DNA of 64,000 nucleotides from JALOLV01 sp046295175 (GCA_046295175.1 JBKBNY010000008.1:1-64000); one strand, 5' to 3'. Counted from the first letter of the stretch, positions 8,935 through 17,957 are shown. The notes: generated from the sequence alone by a model not told the origin. Translations and numbers: made by a program.

Positions 8935-9822
8935 ATGAATACAACTCAAAATTTACTCAACTCATTTCTAATTGTTTATTTCTACAAGATAGAAAATGAA
9001 TTAAATACGACTAAAAATGGTCTTGAAACAATAAAATTTCAATCGGAAGAAGCCAACACAGACGAACACTTAAAAAAATATTTTCAAGAATTTTTACTAA
9101 AACACAATGATTTATCCGATGTGAAACTAAAAAAGTTATCTGTAAAAATTGATTCCGAAGAACATACAATTGATATTGAAAATTTACAGTCATATAAAAT
9201 TGTAAACGTACTATTGCCCGAACAATTAAGTGCAGAACAAAAGAAATCAATTACAGAATCTAAAAAATCAGTTTACACAAGTCCCGATTTATATTTAGAA
9301 ATCACAGATAGCACTAATATTTATTTTGAATCTGTTGAATTAAAGTCAACAAAAGACAATAATATTCCTGGTTCAAGTGTTCAACAGGTTTCACCCTTTG
9401 AATGGGTTATTTTTGTAAAGCGAGACAATGAAAAAGTCTTGGTTACAACTGGGTTTTACATAAACAGCATAACTGAAAAACTACCTTTTCCTGACAGAAG
9501 TCCAAGACCTCAAATCGGCTTTAAAACCCTTTTAGAATGGAATAAAAAATATAGAAAAGTTGAAAATGAAGTTTTGACAATTGAAAATATAACAGAAATC
9601 AATAACGACAAAATTAAACTTCTCACAGATTGGCAAGATTTTTTAGCTACGGAATGGTTAGAAATAATCAAATCAGAAGAAAGTAGAAACAACGAAAAAT
9701 GGTTTAACAATGCAATCAGAAAGTTTGCTTTGAAATTTTTAGACTATACAGACAAATTAACAGAATCGGACAAACAAAATTTAAAAAGTAACTTGACAAA
9801 ACTAATAAAAAAGCAACCGTGA
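8935..9822 (+). CDS. Type II restriction endonuclease, PD-(D/E)XK type
   Basis: 295 residues, last gene of the controller-methylase-nuclease operon. A PD-(D/E)XK core is visible: SPDLYLEI supplies the first acidic residue, and ESVELKSTKDN supplies the ExK, followed by the conserved-looking GSSVQQVSPFEW. The rest is Lys/Glu-rich with no other recognisable domain. It should cut the unmethylated form of the site modified by the neighbouring m5C methylase. Assignment rests on the core motif plus context; the specificity family was not recognised. Confidence 0.82.
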   Translation: MNTTQNLLNSFLIVYFYKIENELNTTKNGLETIKFQSEEANTDEHLKKYFQEFLLKHNDLSDVKLKKLSVKIDSEEHTIDIENLQSYKIVNVLLPEQLSAEQKKSITESKKSVYTSPDLYLEITDSTNIYFESVELKSTKDNNIPGSSVQQVSPFEWVIFVKRDNEKVLVTTGFYINSITEKLPFPDRSPRPQIGFKTLLEWNKKYRKVENEVLTIENITEINNDKIKLLTDWQDFLATEWLEIIKSEESRNNEKWFNNAIRKFALKFLDYTDKLTESDKQNLKSNLTKLIKKQP

Positions 9823-9979
9823 AGATGGCACAGCACACAACAGCAGTTTTGCAAAAAGCGGGTTCAGTGCTAAATTGAACATTCGAAATTCTAATGAACA
9901 TTTGTGCTAAACCGAACATTTGTGCTTCTAGTTCCGCTTCTTCGCAAAGCCCCAAACCGTTAGGCACAATTACAAATCA
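9823..9979. repeat. Accessory-gene spacer with stem-loop, S1
   Basis: Non-coding. GCAAAAAGCGG near its left end can pair imperfectly with CCGCTTCTTCGC near its right end. Internally aacatttgtgct is repeated. The right end reads CCGTTAGGCAC, then ACAAATCA just before the next ATG. The layout resembles the spacers at 10640-10764 and 11641-11784. Confidence 0.45.
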
Positions 9980-10639
9980 ATGACAGAAAAAATAAGAACT
10001 TATTGTTATAAGTGTGATAACACCACAAATCAGACAGTAATATTTACAGATGCCGAAATTATTACCTCGGACTTTAAAATTAGAAATGAGGAAGGTGATG
10101 AACAACAAACAATTTATTCAATAATAGGAAAAAGATGGATTGTCTCTAAATGTGATGGCTGCGAAGGTTTTAACTTACAAGTTAAGACTAAGGGCTTTGG
10201 AGATGTTCCTCCGATAGACGTTTTTACTTACCCCAAAAAAGTAATCCGCCAAATTCCGAAATGGATAACTGACTTGCCAATTAGATATGTTGAATTATTT
10301 AGAGAAGTTTATTCAGCTATCAACAACGAACTTTTAACTCTGGCATTGATGGGCAGCAGAACGATAATAGAGACATTTATTGTTGAAAAAATTGGTGATA
10401 ATGGTTCGTTTAAGCGAAAGCTAGAAAAATTAGCTGATGAGGGATACATTTCGAAAAAATCTATTGATGTTTTATATGAAGCGATTGATGCAGGGAATTC
10501 AGCAGCTCATCGGGGATTTAAACCAGATACTGCAACATTGAATGACGTTTTGGATATTGTTGAGCACTTATTACAAAATACAATTATAGAAAGACAAGGT
10601 AAAAATATTGGCAAAACAATTCCCAAAAGGGGGAAATAA
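9980..10639 (+). CDS. DUF4145 domain-containing protein
   Basis: 219 residues, cytoplasmic. An N-terminal zinc-ribbon-like part has CYKC (residues 9-12) and CDGC, followed by a helical DUF4145 domain ending with the typical AAHRGFKPD. DUF4145 proteins are frequent near restriction systems and other defence genes, but their biochemical role is unknown. The gene follows the nuclease on the same strand after a stem-loop spacer and may be a separate acquired unit rather than part of the R-M system. Confidence 0.75.
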   Translation: MTEKIRTYCYKCDNTTNQTVIFTDAEIITSDFKIRNEEGDEQQTIYSIIGKRWIVSKCDGCEGFNLQVKTKGFGDVPPIDVFTYPKKVIRQIPKWITDLPIRYVELFREVYSAINNELLTLALMGSRTIIETFIVEKIGDNGSFKRKLEKLADEGYISKKSIDVLYEAIDAGNSAAHRGFKPDTATLNDVLDIVEHLLQNTIIERQGKNIGKTIPKRGK

Positions 10640-10764
10640 CTATGCCATAACACGGGATTTCGCATCAGGCGGGCTGACGTGCAAACTTGGAGCTTTATAT
10701 TTCAAAAACCCGCCACAACACAAATCAGCAAAACATTACAGACTATTTTAGGACAATAAACAAA
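10640..10764. repeat. Accessory-gene spacer with stem-loop, S2
   Basis: Non-coding. AGGCGGG pairs with CCCGCC about 40 bases later. The right part (CCGCCACAACACAAATC) is nearly the same as in the next spacer (CCGCCACATCACAAATC), with AAACATTA following in both. Confidence 0.5.
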
Positions 10765-11640
10765 ATGAAACAAACCCTTCACCTATTGACATTATTTTTG
10801 ACTTCAATTAATTTGTTTGGACAGACAAATTATTTTGGGTTTATTGACAAATATCCTATCGAATTAGTAACAGACATTTTTTCTGACGGTGACGCAAGAG
10901 CAATTTACGCATACTCCAACCATGATGAACCCATTGTAATCAACGGAGTGCTTAAGCAACGTAAGCTCACACTTTATGAAAAAGACAGTAATGGAAAAAA
11001 CAAAGCTACGTTGACCTTTGATAATTTTGACACAAAGAGTAATCAATTAGAAGGGGTTTGGAAAGACCTCAATTCAAACAAGCAGCTAAAAATTAGTTTG
11101 ACAAAAGCCTTTGACATTGATTCTGGAGAAAACATTGAGTGGACACCAAGAGAAATCATTCAGCCGGTTTCATTAAAAGACAAATATTTCAAATTGATAG
11201 TTTCTAAAGCAAAAGACAATTTTCACGCAAATGTAACTGGTGTAAAAATCCTCGAAAAAAAGACAGACAAGCTAATCCAGCAAATTGATTTAGAATGTCA
11301 ACTTTGGGGACTAAACAACGTTAGCGTTGAAGATTACAATTTTGACGGCATTGATGACTTTTCTGTATTTGAACAAAGTTATGCAGGGCCAAACACATCG
11401 AGTCTATATTTTCTATTCAACCCTGTGTCTGGAAAGTATTTTAAAAGCTCATTTGAAGGAACTTCATTGGAATTTGACCAAAAAACAAAACGAATTTACG
11501 AACACAATCAATGTTGTGCAGGACGAAGTCATACAAACTCCGAATATAAAGTTGTAAATAACAAAATGGTGTTAATTAAGAAGACTTGTCTTGAATACGA
11601 TGAAAAAAAAGATGAATATATAAAAGTAAAATGCGAATAA
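10765..11640 (+). CDS. Secreted protein of unknown function
   Basis: 291 residues from the ATG at 10765; the longer open frame from 10687 lacks a sensible start because the signal peptide MKQTLHLLTLFLTSINLFGQ begins here. The mature part has no transmembrane segment. It contains DYNFDGIDDFSVFE, an FG-GAP/calcium-loop-like motif typical of periplasmic or secreted repeat proteins such as the XAC2610-like family, and a CCAGRSH stretch. Function unknown. AT-rich and flanked by the related spacers S2 and S3. Confidence 0.7.
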   Translation: MKQTLHLLTLFLTSINLFGQTNYFGFIDKYPIELVTDIFSDGDARAIYAYSNHDEPIVINGVLKQRKLTLYEKDSNGKNKATLTFDNFDTKSNQLEGVWKDLNSNKQLKISLTKAFDIDSGENIEWTPREIIQPVSLKDKYFKLIVSKAKDNFHANVTGVKILEKKTDKLIQQIDLECQLWGLNNVSVEDYNFDGIDDFSVFEQSYAGPNTSSLYFLFNPVSGKYFKSSFEGTSLEFDQKTKRIYEHNQCCAGRSHTNSEYKVVNNKMVLIKKTCLEYDEKKDEYIKVKCE

Positions 11641-11784
11641 AAACAGCATACTATAAGGTATTGCCAAAAGGCGGCTTCTCCATGTTTCTATCAATGTGAA
11701 GTGCTAAACAACCGCCACATCACAAATCTCAAAAACATTAACAAACAAAAAATCAGCCAAAAAACAAATTAACATTACAAAATT
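11641..11784. repeat. Accessory-gene spacer with stem-loop, S3
   Basis: Non-coding. AAGGCGG pairs with AACCGCC across about 40 bases. The right part closely matches spacer S2 (GCCACATCACAAATC, then AAAACATTAA). Confidence 0.5.
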
Positions 11785-12153
11785 ATGAACCAAGACGAAC
11801 AGATAATTGAATGTGAAAATAGGCTATTAGAAGCAATAAAAACCAGTGACATCAAAGTTCTTGATGCACTCATACACGACGATTTAATTTTTAATATCCC
11901 GACTGGGCAGACAATCACAAAAGCAATGGATATTGAGAATTATCGTTCGGGTATTATGAAAGTCTCCGAGATTTTAGCAACCGACCAAATCATCCAATCT
12001 TTTGGCGATACTTCTATCGTGGCAGTAACATTGCACCTAAAAGCGAAGTATGCAGACCAAATCGTTGACGGAAAATTTAGGTATTTGAGAGTATGGAAGT
12101 TAGCTGAGAACTCATGGAAAGTAATTGCTGGCAGTGGGTTTCAAATCCAGTAG
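11785..12153 (+). CDS. NTF2-like (DUF4440/SnoaL-type) protein
   Basis: 122 residues. An alpha+beta cone fold is predicted from the pattern: N-terminal helices IIECENRLLEAIKTSDIKVLDALIHDDLIF, then strands ending GKFRYLRVWKLAENSWKVIAGSGFQIQ, which is the DUF4440 C-terminal signature. These proteins are small binding modules or enzymes; no catalytic role can be assigned. Last gene of the accessory stretch. Confidence 0.75.
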   Translation: MNQDEQIIECENRLLEAIKTSDIKVLDALIHDDLIFNIPTGQTITKAMDIENYRSGIMKVSEILATDQIIQSFGDTSIVAVTLHLKAKYADQIVDGKFRYLRVWKLAENSWKVIAGSGFQIQ

Positions 12154-12380
12154 CCGAAACAAGGAAGCAAGCCACTCTGCGTTGGGTGGGTCAGTGTGTA
12201 GGTTTGGAGGTTTATGCAACTAATCGCCAATTCATAAACCGTCATGCAGAATAATCTCAATCGCCGAGCCTCGTCTGTGCCACGGATTCTGTACCCGAAA
12301 TTTTCATAGATTATCAGACAGAGGTACGATTTTTGAACGTTTTACGTTTACTAATCAAAAAATAAAAATTGTACCAAAAA

Positions 12381-12890
12381 ATGAAAAAACTTCTACTTTT
12401 AGTGTTCTGCACAGTTCAGCTTACATTTGCCCAAACAGTAAAAAATACACCAGTCCGAGGAGAAATCAAGGCAGTCTTAAACAATTTTAGCTATACCGCC
12501 AAGCAAATCAAAGGAGCCGAAAAAGACAATGCGGCTGTACTGACCTACGAAGCCCCCGATACCAAAGACCAGATTGAGTTTACAATCAATTTCCTCAACG
12601 AAATTAAAAACGGACCTTTCCCGGTAGAATCACTCACCGAAGAAGACATCGCCAAAGCCAAAAAACTGAGCGATGTACCGTTCTACGTTTTGTTTTATGC
12701 GGGCGATGAGGCTCGCTGTAATCCCTACGTCCCAATTCGGGCTTCGATGCAGCTGCAAGGAATCAATCAAGAAAAAAAGCTGGTTGCTTTTGAATTCTCG
12801 GCCGAATTTGGTTGTAAAAATCAAAAAGGTAAAGTTGTGGGTAAGACCTTCAACCTCAACGGAGCAGTCACCATGAGCAGTTATAAATAA
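12381..12890 (+). CDS. Secreted/periplasmic protein of unknown function
   Basis: 169 residues from the ATG at 12381; an in-frame TTG at 12369 is less likely. The signal peptide MKKLLLLVFCTVQLTFAQ is clear. The mature part contains charged residues, a CNPYVP and a GCKNQKG segment that could form a disulfide, and no recognised domain. A strong terminator follows directly at 12895. Confidence 0.65.
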   Translation: MKKLLLLVFCTVQLTFAQTVKNTPVRGEIKAVLNNFSYTAKQIKGAEKDNAAVLTYEAPDTKDQIEFTINFLNEIKNGPFPVESLTEEDIAKAKKLSDVPFYVLFYAGDEARCNPYVPIRASMQLQGINQEKKLVAFEFSAEFGCKNQKGKVVGKTFNLNGAVTMSSYK

Positions 12891-12894
12891 TCTC

Positions 12895-12927
12895 ATTCGG
12901 CACGCTCCTAAATCGGACGTGCCGAAT
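12895..12927 (+). terminator. Terminator
   Basis: Perfect 10-bp stem ATTCGGCACG / CGTGCCGAAT with a 13-base loop, 5 bases after the preceding stop. Only a short T-run follows. Confidence 0.6.
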
Positions 12928-12945
12928 TTATACACTTAAAAACTA

Positions 12946-12976
12946 TTTGACATTTGCCATTCATTTAGTATTTTTG
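12946..12976 (+). promoter_or_regulatory. Promoter of the Uma2 gene
   Basis: TTTG (12946-12949), 19 bases, then TATTTTTG (12969-12976): both elements of the Bacteroidota housekeeping promoter at ideal spacing. The ATG follows 21 bases later. Confidence 0.7.
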
Positions 12977-12997
12977 ATAGTATAATCATCTTTAGGC

Positions 12998-13543
12998 ATG
13001 ATAACAAAGCAGGAAATATCAACATTACCAAAGACACTGGAGGAATTCATGGTATGGGAACCCGAAGACGGTTTCAAATACGAATGGAATGATGGTGAGT
13101 TGATAAAATTTACTGGTTTGAACCAAAAGCAGCTTTACATTTACGCAACCTTAAACCGACTTTTTGCTAAAAAAGGCTACTTAAGAAATGGTACTCTTGT
13201 TTCAAAACAAGATGTAATGCTTTCTGGAATTCAGATGAGAAGACCTGATATTGCCTATTTTACGATTGAGCAAGAATTAAGAATGAATAAAGGCATTGAC
13301 GAAATCCCCGAATTTGTGATTGAGGTAATATCTGGGAGCGATAATTCGTACAAAATCGAAGATAAAATTGCCGAATATTTTAAAGCTGGTGTAAAAGTGA
13401 TTTGGAATATTTATCCCGAACACAAATTGGTTTACGTTTACACTTCTCGAAAAGATGTTAAAATCTGCACCGACTCCGATATTTGCTCTGCAAAGCCTGT
13501 TTTGCCCGAGTTTGAGATAAATGTAGATGCTATTTTTGCCTAA
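12998..13543 (+). CDS. Uma2-family (DUF820) putative endonuclease
   Basis: 181 residues. Uma2 proteins have a PD-(D/E)XK nuclease fold. Visible are YEWNDGELIKF (start of the fold), RRPDIAYF carrying the conserved PD, PEFVIEVIS with the acidic residue, and a C-terminal YFKAGVKVIWNIYPEHKLVYVY. Substrate and function are unknown; the family is strongly expanded in cyanobacteria and some Bacteroidota. Its end overlaps the converging LysR gene by 4 bp. Confidence 0.85.
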   Translation: MITKQEISTLPKTLEEFMVWEPEDGFKYEWNDGELIKFTGLNQKQLYIYATLNRLFAKKGYLRNGTLVSKQDVMLSGIQMRRPDIAYFTIEQELRMNKGIDEIPEFVIEVISGSDNSYKIEDKIAEYFKAGVKVIWNIYPEHKLVYVYTSRKDVKICTDSDICSAKPVLPEFEINVDAIFA

Positions 13544-14403
13544 ATCAAATCTAAAAACCGTTTCAATTCGGTTTCTCTTTCACGTAGCCAAAGCAACATC
13601 ATTTCGGCTTTTTGTGGAATCTCCGTTAGTTCTATCAACTTAATATCCATGTTATGCCCACAAACTGACGAAATCGGCTCGATTGAGATTCCCAAACCTG
13701 CTTCTACCAAACGTTGTACTCCCGAAGAATGAGCCGATTCATAAGCGACATCGGGACGAAAACCGCATTGTTGACAAATCTGATAAATAGTTTCGACATA
13801 GCCCGAGCCAACCGAAAGTGGCGGTAGGATAAATTTTTCGTTGGCAAATACCGATAAATCCGTAAAATTATCAGCCGAAATTGGGTGATTTTTGGGCAAT
13901 AAAACCGCAAAGTTTTCTTGGTACAAAACTCTGTAATTAATCGTATTGGGCAGTAATAAATTCGGACCAATCCCAATATCGGTCTCGCGGGTGAGCAGCA
14001 TTTCTATTTGCTCCAAATTCGAGATTTCGAGCAGTCCTGTTTTGATATTCGGATAAATCCCTTTGATTTTAAGAATAAATTGTGGCAAAACCGTCTGCAT
14101 TGCCGAGCTGGCGTGTCCAATCCATATTTCGCCCGCTTCGCCACGGTGCAACTGTGCAGTTTTATTAATTGCCTTTTCTAAGTCTTGTAGAATTCTATCG
14201 GCCTCTTGCTTAAAGAAATTTCCGGCTTCGGTCAAGCTAATATTTCTTTTACTTCGGTCAAAAAGCAACGCCCCTATCTCCTCTTCGAGCAGTTGAATCT
14301 GTCGGCTTAAGGCTGGCTGAACAATATTAATCTGCTCCGATGCCTTCCTAAAATTGAGTGTTTCGCACAAAACCAAGAAATTTTTGAGTTGTTGAATATC
14401 CAT
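13540..14403 (-). CDS. LysR-family transcriptional regulator
   Basis: 287 residues from the ATG at 14403 (an in-frame TTG lies 9 bases upstream). The N-terminal winged HTH (QQLKNFLVLCETLNFRKASEQINIVQPALSRQIQLLEEE, split here only by domain edges) is at residues 2-60, and a substrate-binding domain spans about 90-287. It is transcribed away from the PLP decarboxylase gene with under 100 bases between the starts, the classical arrangement in which the regulator controls its divergent neighbour. Inducer unknown. Confidence 0.92.
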   Translation of the reverse strand: MDIQQLKNFLVLCETLNFRKASEQINIVQPALSRQIQLLEEEIGALLFDRSKRNISLTEAGNFFKQEADRILQDLEKAINKTAQLHRGEAGEIWIGHASSAMQTVLPQFILKIKGIYPNIKTGLLEISNLEQIEMLLTRETDIGIGPNLLLPNTINYRVLYQENFAVLLPKNHPISADNFTDLSVFANEKFILPPLSVGSGYVETIYQICQQCGFRPDVAYESAHSSGVQRLVEAGLGISIEPISSVCGHNMDIKLIELTEIPQKAEMMLLWLRERETELKRFLDLI

Positions 14404-14492
14404 TTCAATCAATTTATTCTATCAATCAATCAAAATTAAACATTTTTTATTATCAGTAAAAGGTTTTTGTTTTGCATCGTAAACATTCGACA

Positions 14493-15908
14493 ATGACAAA
14501 TCTAAGAGCCGCTTATTCGCCAAAATCTTTTCGAGAAAATGCCCACGAATTAGTTGATATTTTAGCCGACTATCTCGAATCGGCACAAAATCAAACCGAT
14601 GAAACGGTCATCCCTTTTCAATCTCCCGAAGATAATTTGGCCTTTTGGCAAGCCGATTTTGAGGCAGGTATTGACCCAAATCCAAATAATTTATTCAAAA
14701 CGATTATCCAAAAAAGTACCCATCTTCACCATCCCAAATACATGGGGCATCAGGTAGGTGTGGTGGCTCCTATTGCGGCTTCGGTAAGTATGCTAACAGC
14801 ACTGCTCAACAACGGAATGGCAGTTTACGAAATGGGATTGGTCTCGAATCCGCTCGAAAAAATCGTAACAGATTTGATGGCGAAACACATCGGCTTCGAC
14901 AGTAATTCAAATGGTTTACTTACCTCGGGTGGCACATTGGCAAACCTCACGGCACTACTTGCCGCAAGAGCAAAGTTTACCGACGTCTGGGACGGTGGAA
15001 ATGCCGAGAAATTGGCAGTCATGGTGTCAGAAGAGGCCCATTATTGCATCGACCGTGCCGCTCGAATCATGGGTATGGGCAGCGACGGAATCATCAAGGT
15101 ACCCGTCAACGAGCGTTTCCAAATCAGAACCGATTTATTAGAAAAATACTACCAAGATGCTACCGACAAGGGTTATCGGGTAATTGCCATTGTGGGTTCA
15201 TCTTGTTCAACTTCTACGGGTTCGTACGACGATTTAGTAAGTATTGCACAGTTTGCTAAGTCTAAAAATATTTGGCTTCATGTAGATGGAGCTCACGGCG
15301 GAGCGGCCATATTCTCCGAAAAATACAAATACTTAGTTGCAGGAATCGAACAAGCCGATTCGGTAGTAATTGACTGGCACAAAATGCTGATGACACCTGC
15401 GTTGGCTACGGCTTTGATTTTTAAAAATGGCGATGATGCCTACCAAACATTTCACCAAAAAGCTCAGTACTTGTGGGCAAATCAGACCTCTCAAGACTGG
15501 TTCAATTCGGGAAAACGTACTTTTGAATGTACCAAACTGATGATGTCGGTCAAGGTTTACACCATCTTGAAAACCTACGGAGTAGAAATCTTAGGCGAAA
15601 ATGTAGATTATCTGTACGATTTGGGGCGAGAGTTTGCCAATATGATTGGGCAGAATGCTAATTTTGATTTAGCAATCGAGCCACAGAGCAACATCGTCTG
15701 TTTTGCACCCAAAATCATTGAGCGAGATTTTACGGCAGAAATCAGAAAACGAATTCTCGAAAAAGGTAATTTTTATATCGTACAAACAAGCATTCGAGAA
15801 AAAACCTATCTTCGTGTTTCGTTGATGAATCCATTGACAACAACCAATGATTTAAAAGACCTTCTGGATGAAATTGAAAGCATTAATCAACAACTTATTT
15901 CACAATAA
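14493..15908 (+). CDS. Group II pyridoxal-dependent decarboxylase
   Basis: 471 residues from the ATG at 14493. Family of aromatic-amino-acid, glutamate and diaminobutyrate decarboxylases. Visible are HHPKYMGHQ near the N-terminus, LLTSGGTLANLTAL (cofactor phosphate site), HVDGAHGGAA (Asp contacting the pyridine nitrogen), and DWHKMLMTP with the Schiff-base Lys. The common form is HKWL, and the Met in place of Trp may reflect substrate preference. The substrate cannot be fixed from sequence. Divergent from a LysR regulator, and its 3' end overlaps the VanZ gene. Confidence 0.9.
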   Translation: MTNLRAAYSPKSFRENAHELVDILADYLESAQNQTDETVIPFQSPEDNLAFWQADFEAGIDPNPNNLFKTIIQKSTHLHHPKYMGHQVGVVAPIAASVSMLTALLNNGMAVYEMGLVSNPLEKIVTDLMAKHIGFDSNSNGLLTSGGTLANLTALLAARAKFTDVWDGGNAEKLAVMVSEEAHYCIDRAARIMGMGSDGIIKVPVNERFQIRTDLLEKYYQDATDKGYRVIAIVGSSCSTSTGSYDDLVSIAQFAKSKNIWLHVDGAHGGAAIFSEKYKYLVAGIEQADSVVIDWHKMLMTPALATALIFKNGDDAYQTFHQKAQYLWANQTSQDWFNSGKRTFECTKLMMSVKVYTILKTYGVEILGENVDYLYDLGREFANMIGQNANFDLAIEPQSNIVCFAPKIIERDFTAEIRKRILEKGNFYIVQTSIREKTYLRVSLMNPLTTTNDLKDLLDEIESINQQLISQ

Positions 15909-16236
15909 ATACATTCCAATTCTTTGGACGATTACGATTTTTGTGCTTTGTACTTTACCAAGTGATAAATTACCTCAAAATGAGAGTTTCAATGATAAAA
16001 CTGCTCATTTTGTTGTTTTTGCTATTTTTTCGTTTTTGTGGCTATTTATCAATAAAAATTATTGGCAAATCCTACTTTGGGGTATTTCTTTTGGGGTATT
16101 TATCGAGTTTTGGCAGGCGATGTTGCCAACTTCATTTCACCGTTCGGGTGATGTGTGGGACGCCGTAGCCGATGCAGTTGGAGTTGTGATTGGAATATTG
16201 ATTCATTTCGTTTACCAGCGACTATTGAAAGATTAA
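15868..16236 (+). CDS. VanZ-like membrane protein
   Basis: 122 residues with four predicted membrane segments (about 14-28, 46-61, 66-82 and 100-116). VanZ-family features are CTLPSDKLP, DKTAHFVVFAIFSFLW and FIEFWQAMLPTSFHRSGDVWDAVADAVGV split over two helices. Biochemical role in this phylum unknown. The start overlaps the decarboxylase by 41 bp; no later Met gives a complete family length. Confidence 0.85.
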   Translation: MKLKALINNLFHNKYIPILWTITIFVLCTLPSDKLPQNESFNDKTAHFVVFAIFSFLWLFINKNYWQILLWGISFGVFIEFWQAMLPTSFHRSGDVWDAVADAVGVVIGILIHFVYQRLLKD

Positions 16237-16242
16237 TTTAGC

Positions 16243-16830
16243 ATGAAACACAGCTTTTTTGTACTAACAGTTCTTTTTTTATCAAATAGCCTATTTGCTC
16301 AAAAAGAAATTTGTATCAATACCGATGTTGGGAATCTAATATTATTACGACCTAATATTGGTGTAGAATATCGTTTTGGCAAAAACGCACTTACGATTCT
16401 TACACAATATCAGACAAATAAATGGTTTGTAACCGAGATGCCTACATTGTTAAAATCAAAAGGGGTTAGAGTTGATTTGAGTTACAAATATTTTACCTTC
16501 AAAAAATACCCACGAGCATATCACGAAACTCTCGTTCGTGTACAAGAGTCATTGACTAATAATGTCAATTTCTTCAAAGAATATCCACTCAAACACAGTG
16601 AAAAATCAATTGAGGTTGGGCAAAAAATTGGGGTTCAATCACGAAAGCAAAAGTTTTTTTACACTGATTTTAGTCTCGGTATTGGGGGCAAACTAAAATT
16701 TATCCAACAGGAAGACTTGTTCAATATTGACCCAAACTACCAGTCTTTTTTAGATAATCGCAACCAAAAACCGTTTTTTCAATTAGTCCCGTATTTACAA
16801 TTACGGCTGGGTCATTCCTTCAAGCTCTAA
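16243..16830 (+). CDS. Putative outer-membrane barrel protein
   Basis: 195 residues. Signal peptide MKHSFFVLTVLFLSNSLFAQ. The mature part has alternating hydrophobic/polar strands (VGNLILLRPNIGVEYRF, KVDLSYKYF-like segments) and ends QLVPYLQLRLGHSFKL with a C-terminal aromatic-rich strand, consistent with a small beta-barrel. Six bases after the VanZ stop, so likely co-transcribed. Not assigned to a known family. Confidence 0.55.
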   Translation: MKHSFFVLTVLFLSNSLFAQKEICINTDVGNLILLRPNIGVEYRFGKNALTILTQYQTNKWFVTEMPTLLKSKGVRVDLSYKYFTFKKYPRAYHETLVRVQESLTNNVNFFKEYPLKHSEKSIEVGQKIGVQSRKQKFFYTDFSLGIGGKLKFIQQEDLFNIDPNYQSFLDNRNQKPFFQLVPYLQLRLGHSFKL

Positions 16831-17447
16831 ATCACAATTCCCATCATTTCTACTTCTTCATTTCTCCAAATCGAACCCGGACTTATAAAAAAACCTCTTT
16901 CGTATTCAATCCGTAGTTTGGCTTCTCGAAAACAATAATGGATTAGCTCCGAACAAGTAAATTTATAATCTCGAAACAACTTTTCTCGCCCGACCAACGA
17001 CCTATACGCCACTCTCGTAAATTCACGACCATCGTATTGTTTAGAGAGTTGTTCGAGAATACTGATTTTCAAATCTTTTGCAATCAATTCATCGACAAGC
17101 CGATGCCTGCACCACCCTACTCGGCCATCGTAGGCATTCTTTTTACCGTCATAGTTTCGGATAACAAACGAAAGCGGAATCATCCTGACTCCCTGCTCGA
17201 TGATACTCTCAACCAAGAAAACCCTGTCTATTTCTTCGATTTTGACGACCATCCCGACATGACTCCAAGCCGACTCCGAACGCCACCGAATCAGTTTCGA
17301 CATCCAATGATTCCCCGAAAAGAAAAATAAATCTCCTGTACGTACATTGGGGCGGATATTCTGCTCATAATTCTTCCATGCAGTCTCACGACCCAACTTC
17401 TTATAGGTTCTATCCAGCAGCCGTTTACTTCCAAAATCTATCGCCAT
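16827..17447 (-). CDS. YiiX-like permuted NlpC/P60 cysteine hydrolase
   Basis: 206 residues from the ATG at 17447; the frame opens earlier at 17501 without a better start. Circularly permuted papain-like fold: RTGDLFFFSG, then the His in SAWSHVGMVVKI, and the catalytic Cys in KFTCSELIHYCF. The family includes YiiX/YebB-type amidases acting on cell-wall peptides, lipids or other amides. No signal peptide, so probably cytoplasmic. Substrate unknown. Confidence 0.75.
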   Translation of the reverse strand: MAIDFGSKRLLDRTYKKLGRETAWKNYEQNIRPNVRTGDLFFFSGNHWMSKLIRWRSESAWSHVGMVVKIEEIDRVFLVESIIEQGVRMIPLSFVIRNYDGKKNAYDGRVGWCRHRLVDELIAKDLKISILEQLSKQYDGREFTRVAYRSLVGREKLFRDYKFTCSELIHYCFREAKLRIEYERGFFISPGSIWRNEEVEMMGIVI

Positions 17448-17558
17448 CGAAACTTTTGAAGTTTTATTGATGTTAATGATACAATGACGCAAAATAAACA
17501 CTTATCTATTAAATTTATATTTTGTTGTTCAGCAATTCATTAATTCGATATTTGACAA

Positions 17559-17885
17559 ATGGTAACTGTAACCGAAATCGCTAAAAATAAAATTGTAGAG
17601 CTAAAAGAAAAAGAAGGCAAAAACGATAACCACGGAATCAGAGTAGCGGTAGAAGGTGGTGGATGTTCGGGTTTGATGTATGATTTACAATTTGATGCCG
17701 AGCAAAAACCAACCGACCATATCTTTGAAGATAAAGGAATCAAAATATTCGTTGATAAAAAGAGCCTGTTGTACTTAATCGGTACCGAACTCGACTTTTC
17801 AGACGGCCTCAATGGCAAAGGTTTTCAGTTCAAAAACCCCAACGCTACCCGCACTTGCGGATGCGGCGAGAGTTTTGCAGTATAA
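17559..17885 (+). CDS. A-type iron-sulfur carrier protein (IscA/ErpA/SufA-like)
   Basis: 108 residues. It holds and delivers Fe-S clusters to apoproteins. The three cluster-ligating cysteines are visible: one in GGGCSGLMYDLQF and two in TRTCGCGESFAV. Length is normal. It stands alone, without suf or isc neighbours, and a strong terminator follows at 17917. Confidence 0.95.
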   Translation: MVTVTEIAKNKIVELKEKEGKNDNHGIRVAVEGGGCSGLMYDLQFDAEQKPTDHIFEDKGIKIFVDKKSLLYLIGTELDFSDGLNGKGFQFKNPNATRTCGCGESFAV

Positions 17886-17916
17886 TTTTCGGACGATTTT
17901 CTGAATCGTTTATAGA

Positions 17917-17954
17917 AGCGTATCACGTATTTTTGAGCGTGATACGCTTTTTTT
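17917..17954 (+). terminator. Terminator after the A-type carrier gene
   Basis: Perfect 11-bp stem AGCGTATCACG / CGTGATACGCT with a 10-base loop, followed by a run of T. Confidence 0.85.
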
Positions 17955-17957
17955 GTA

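Noticed and set aside
9823..12368. True integron attC sites
   Set aside because: GTTRRRY-like strings are present, but I could not find matching RYYYAAC cores with the two-box symmetry, so only resemblance is reported.
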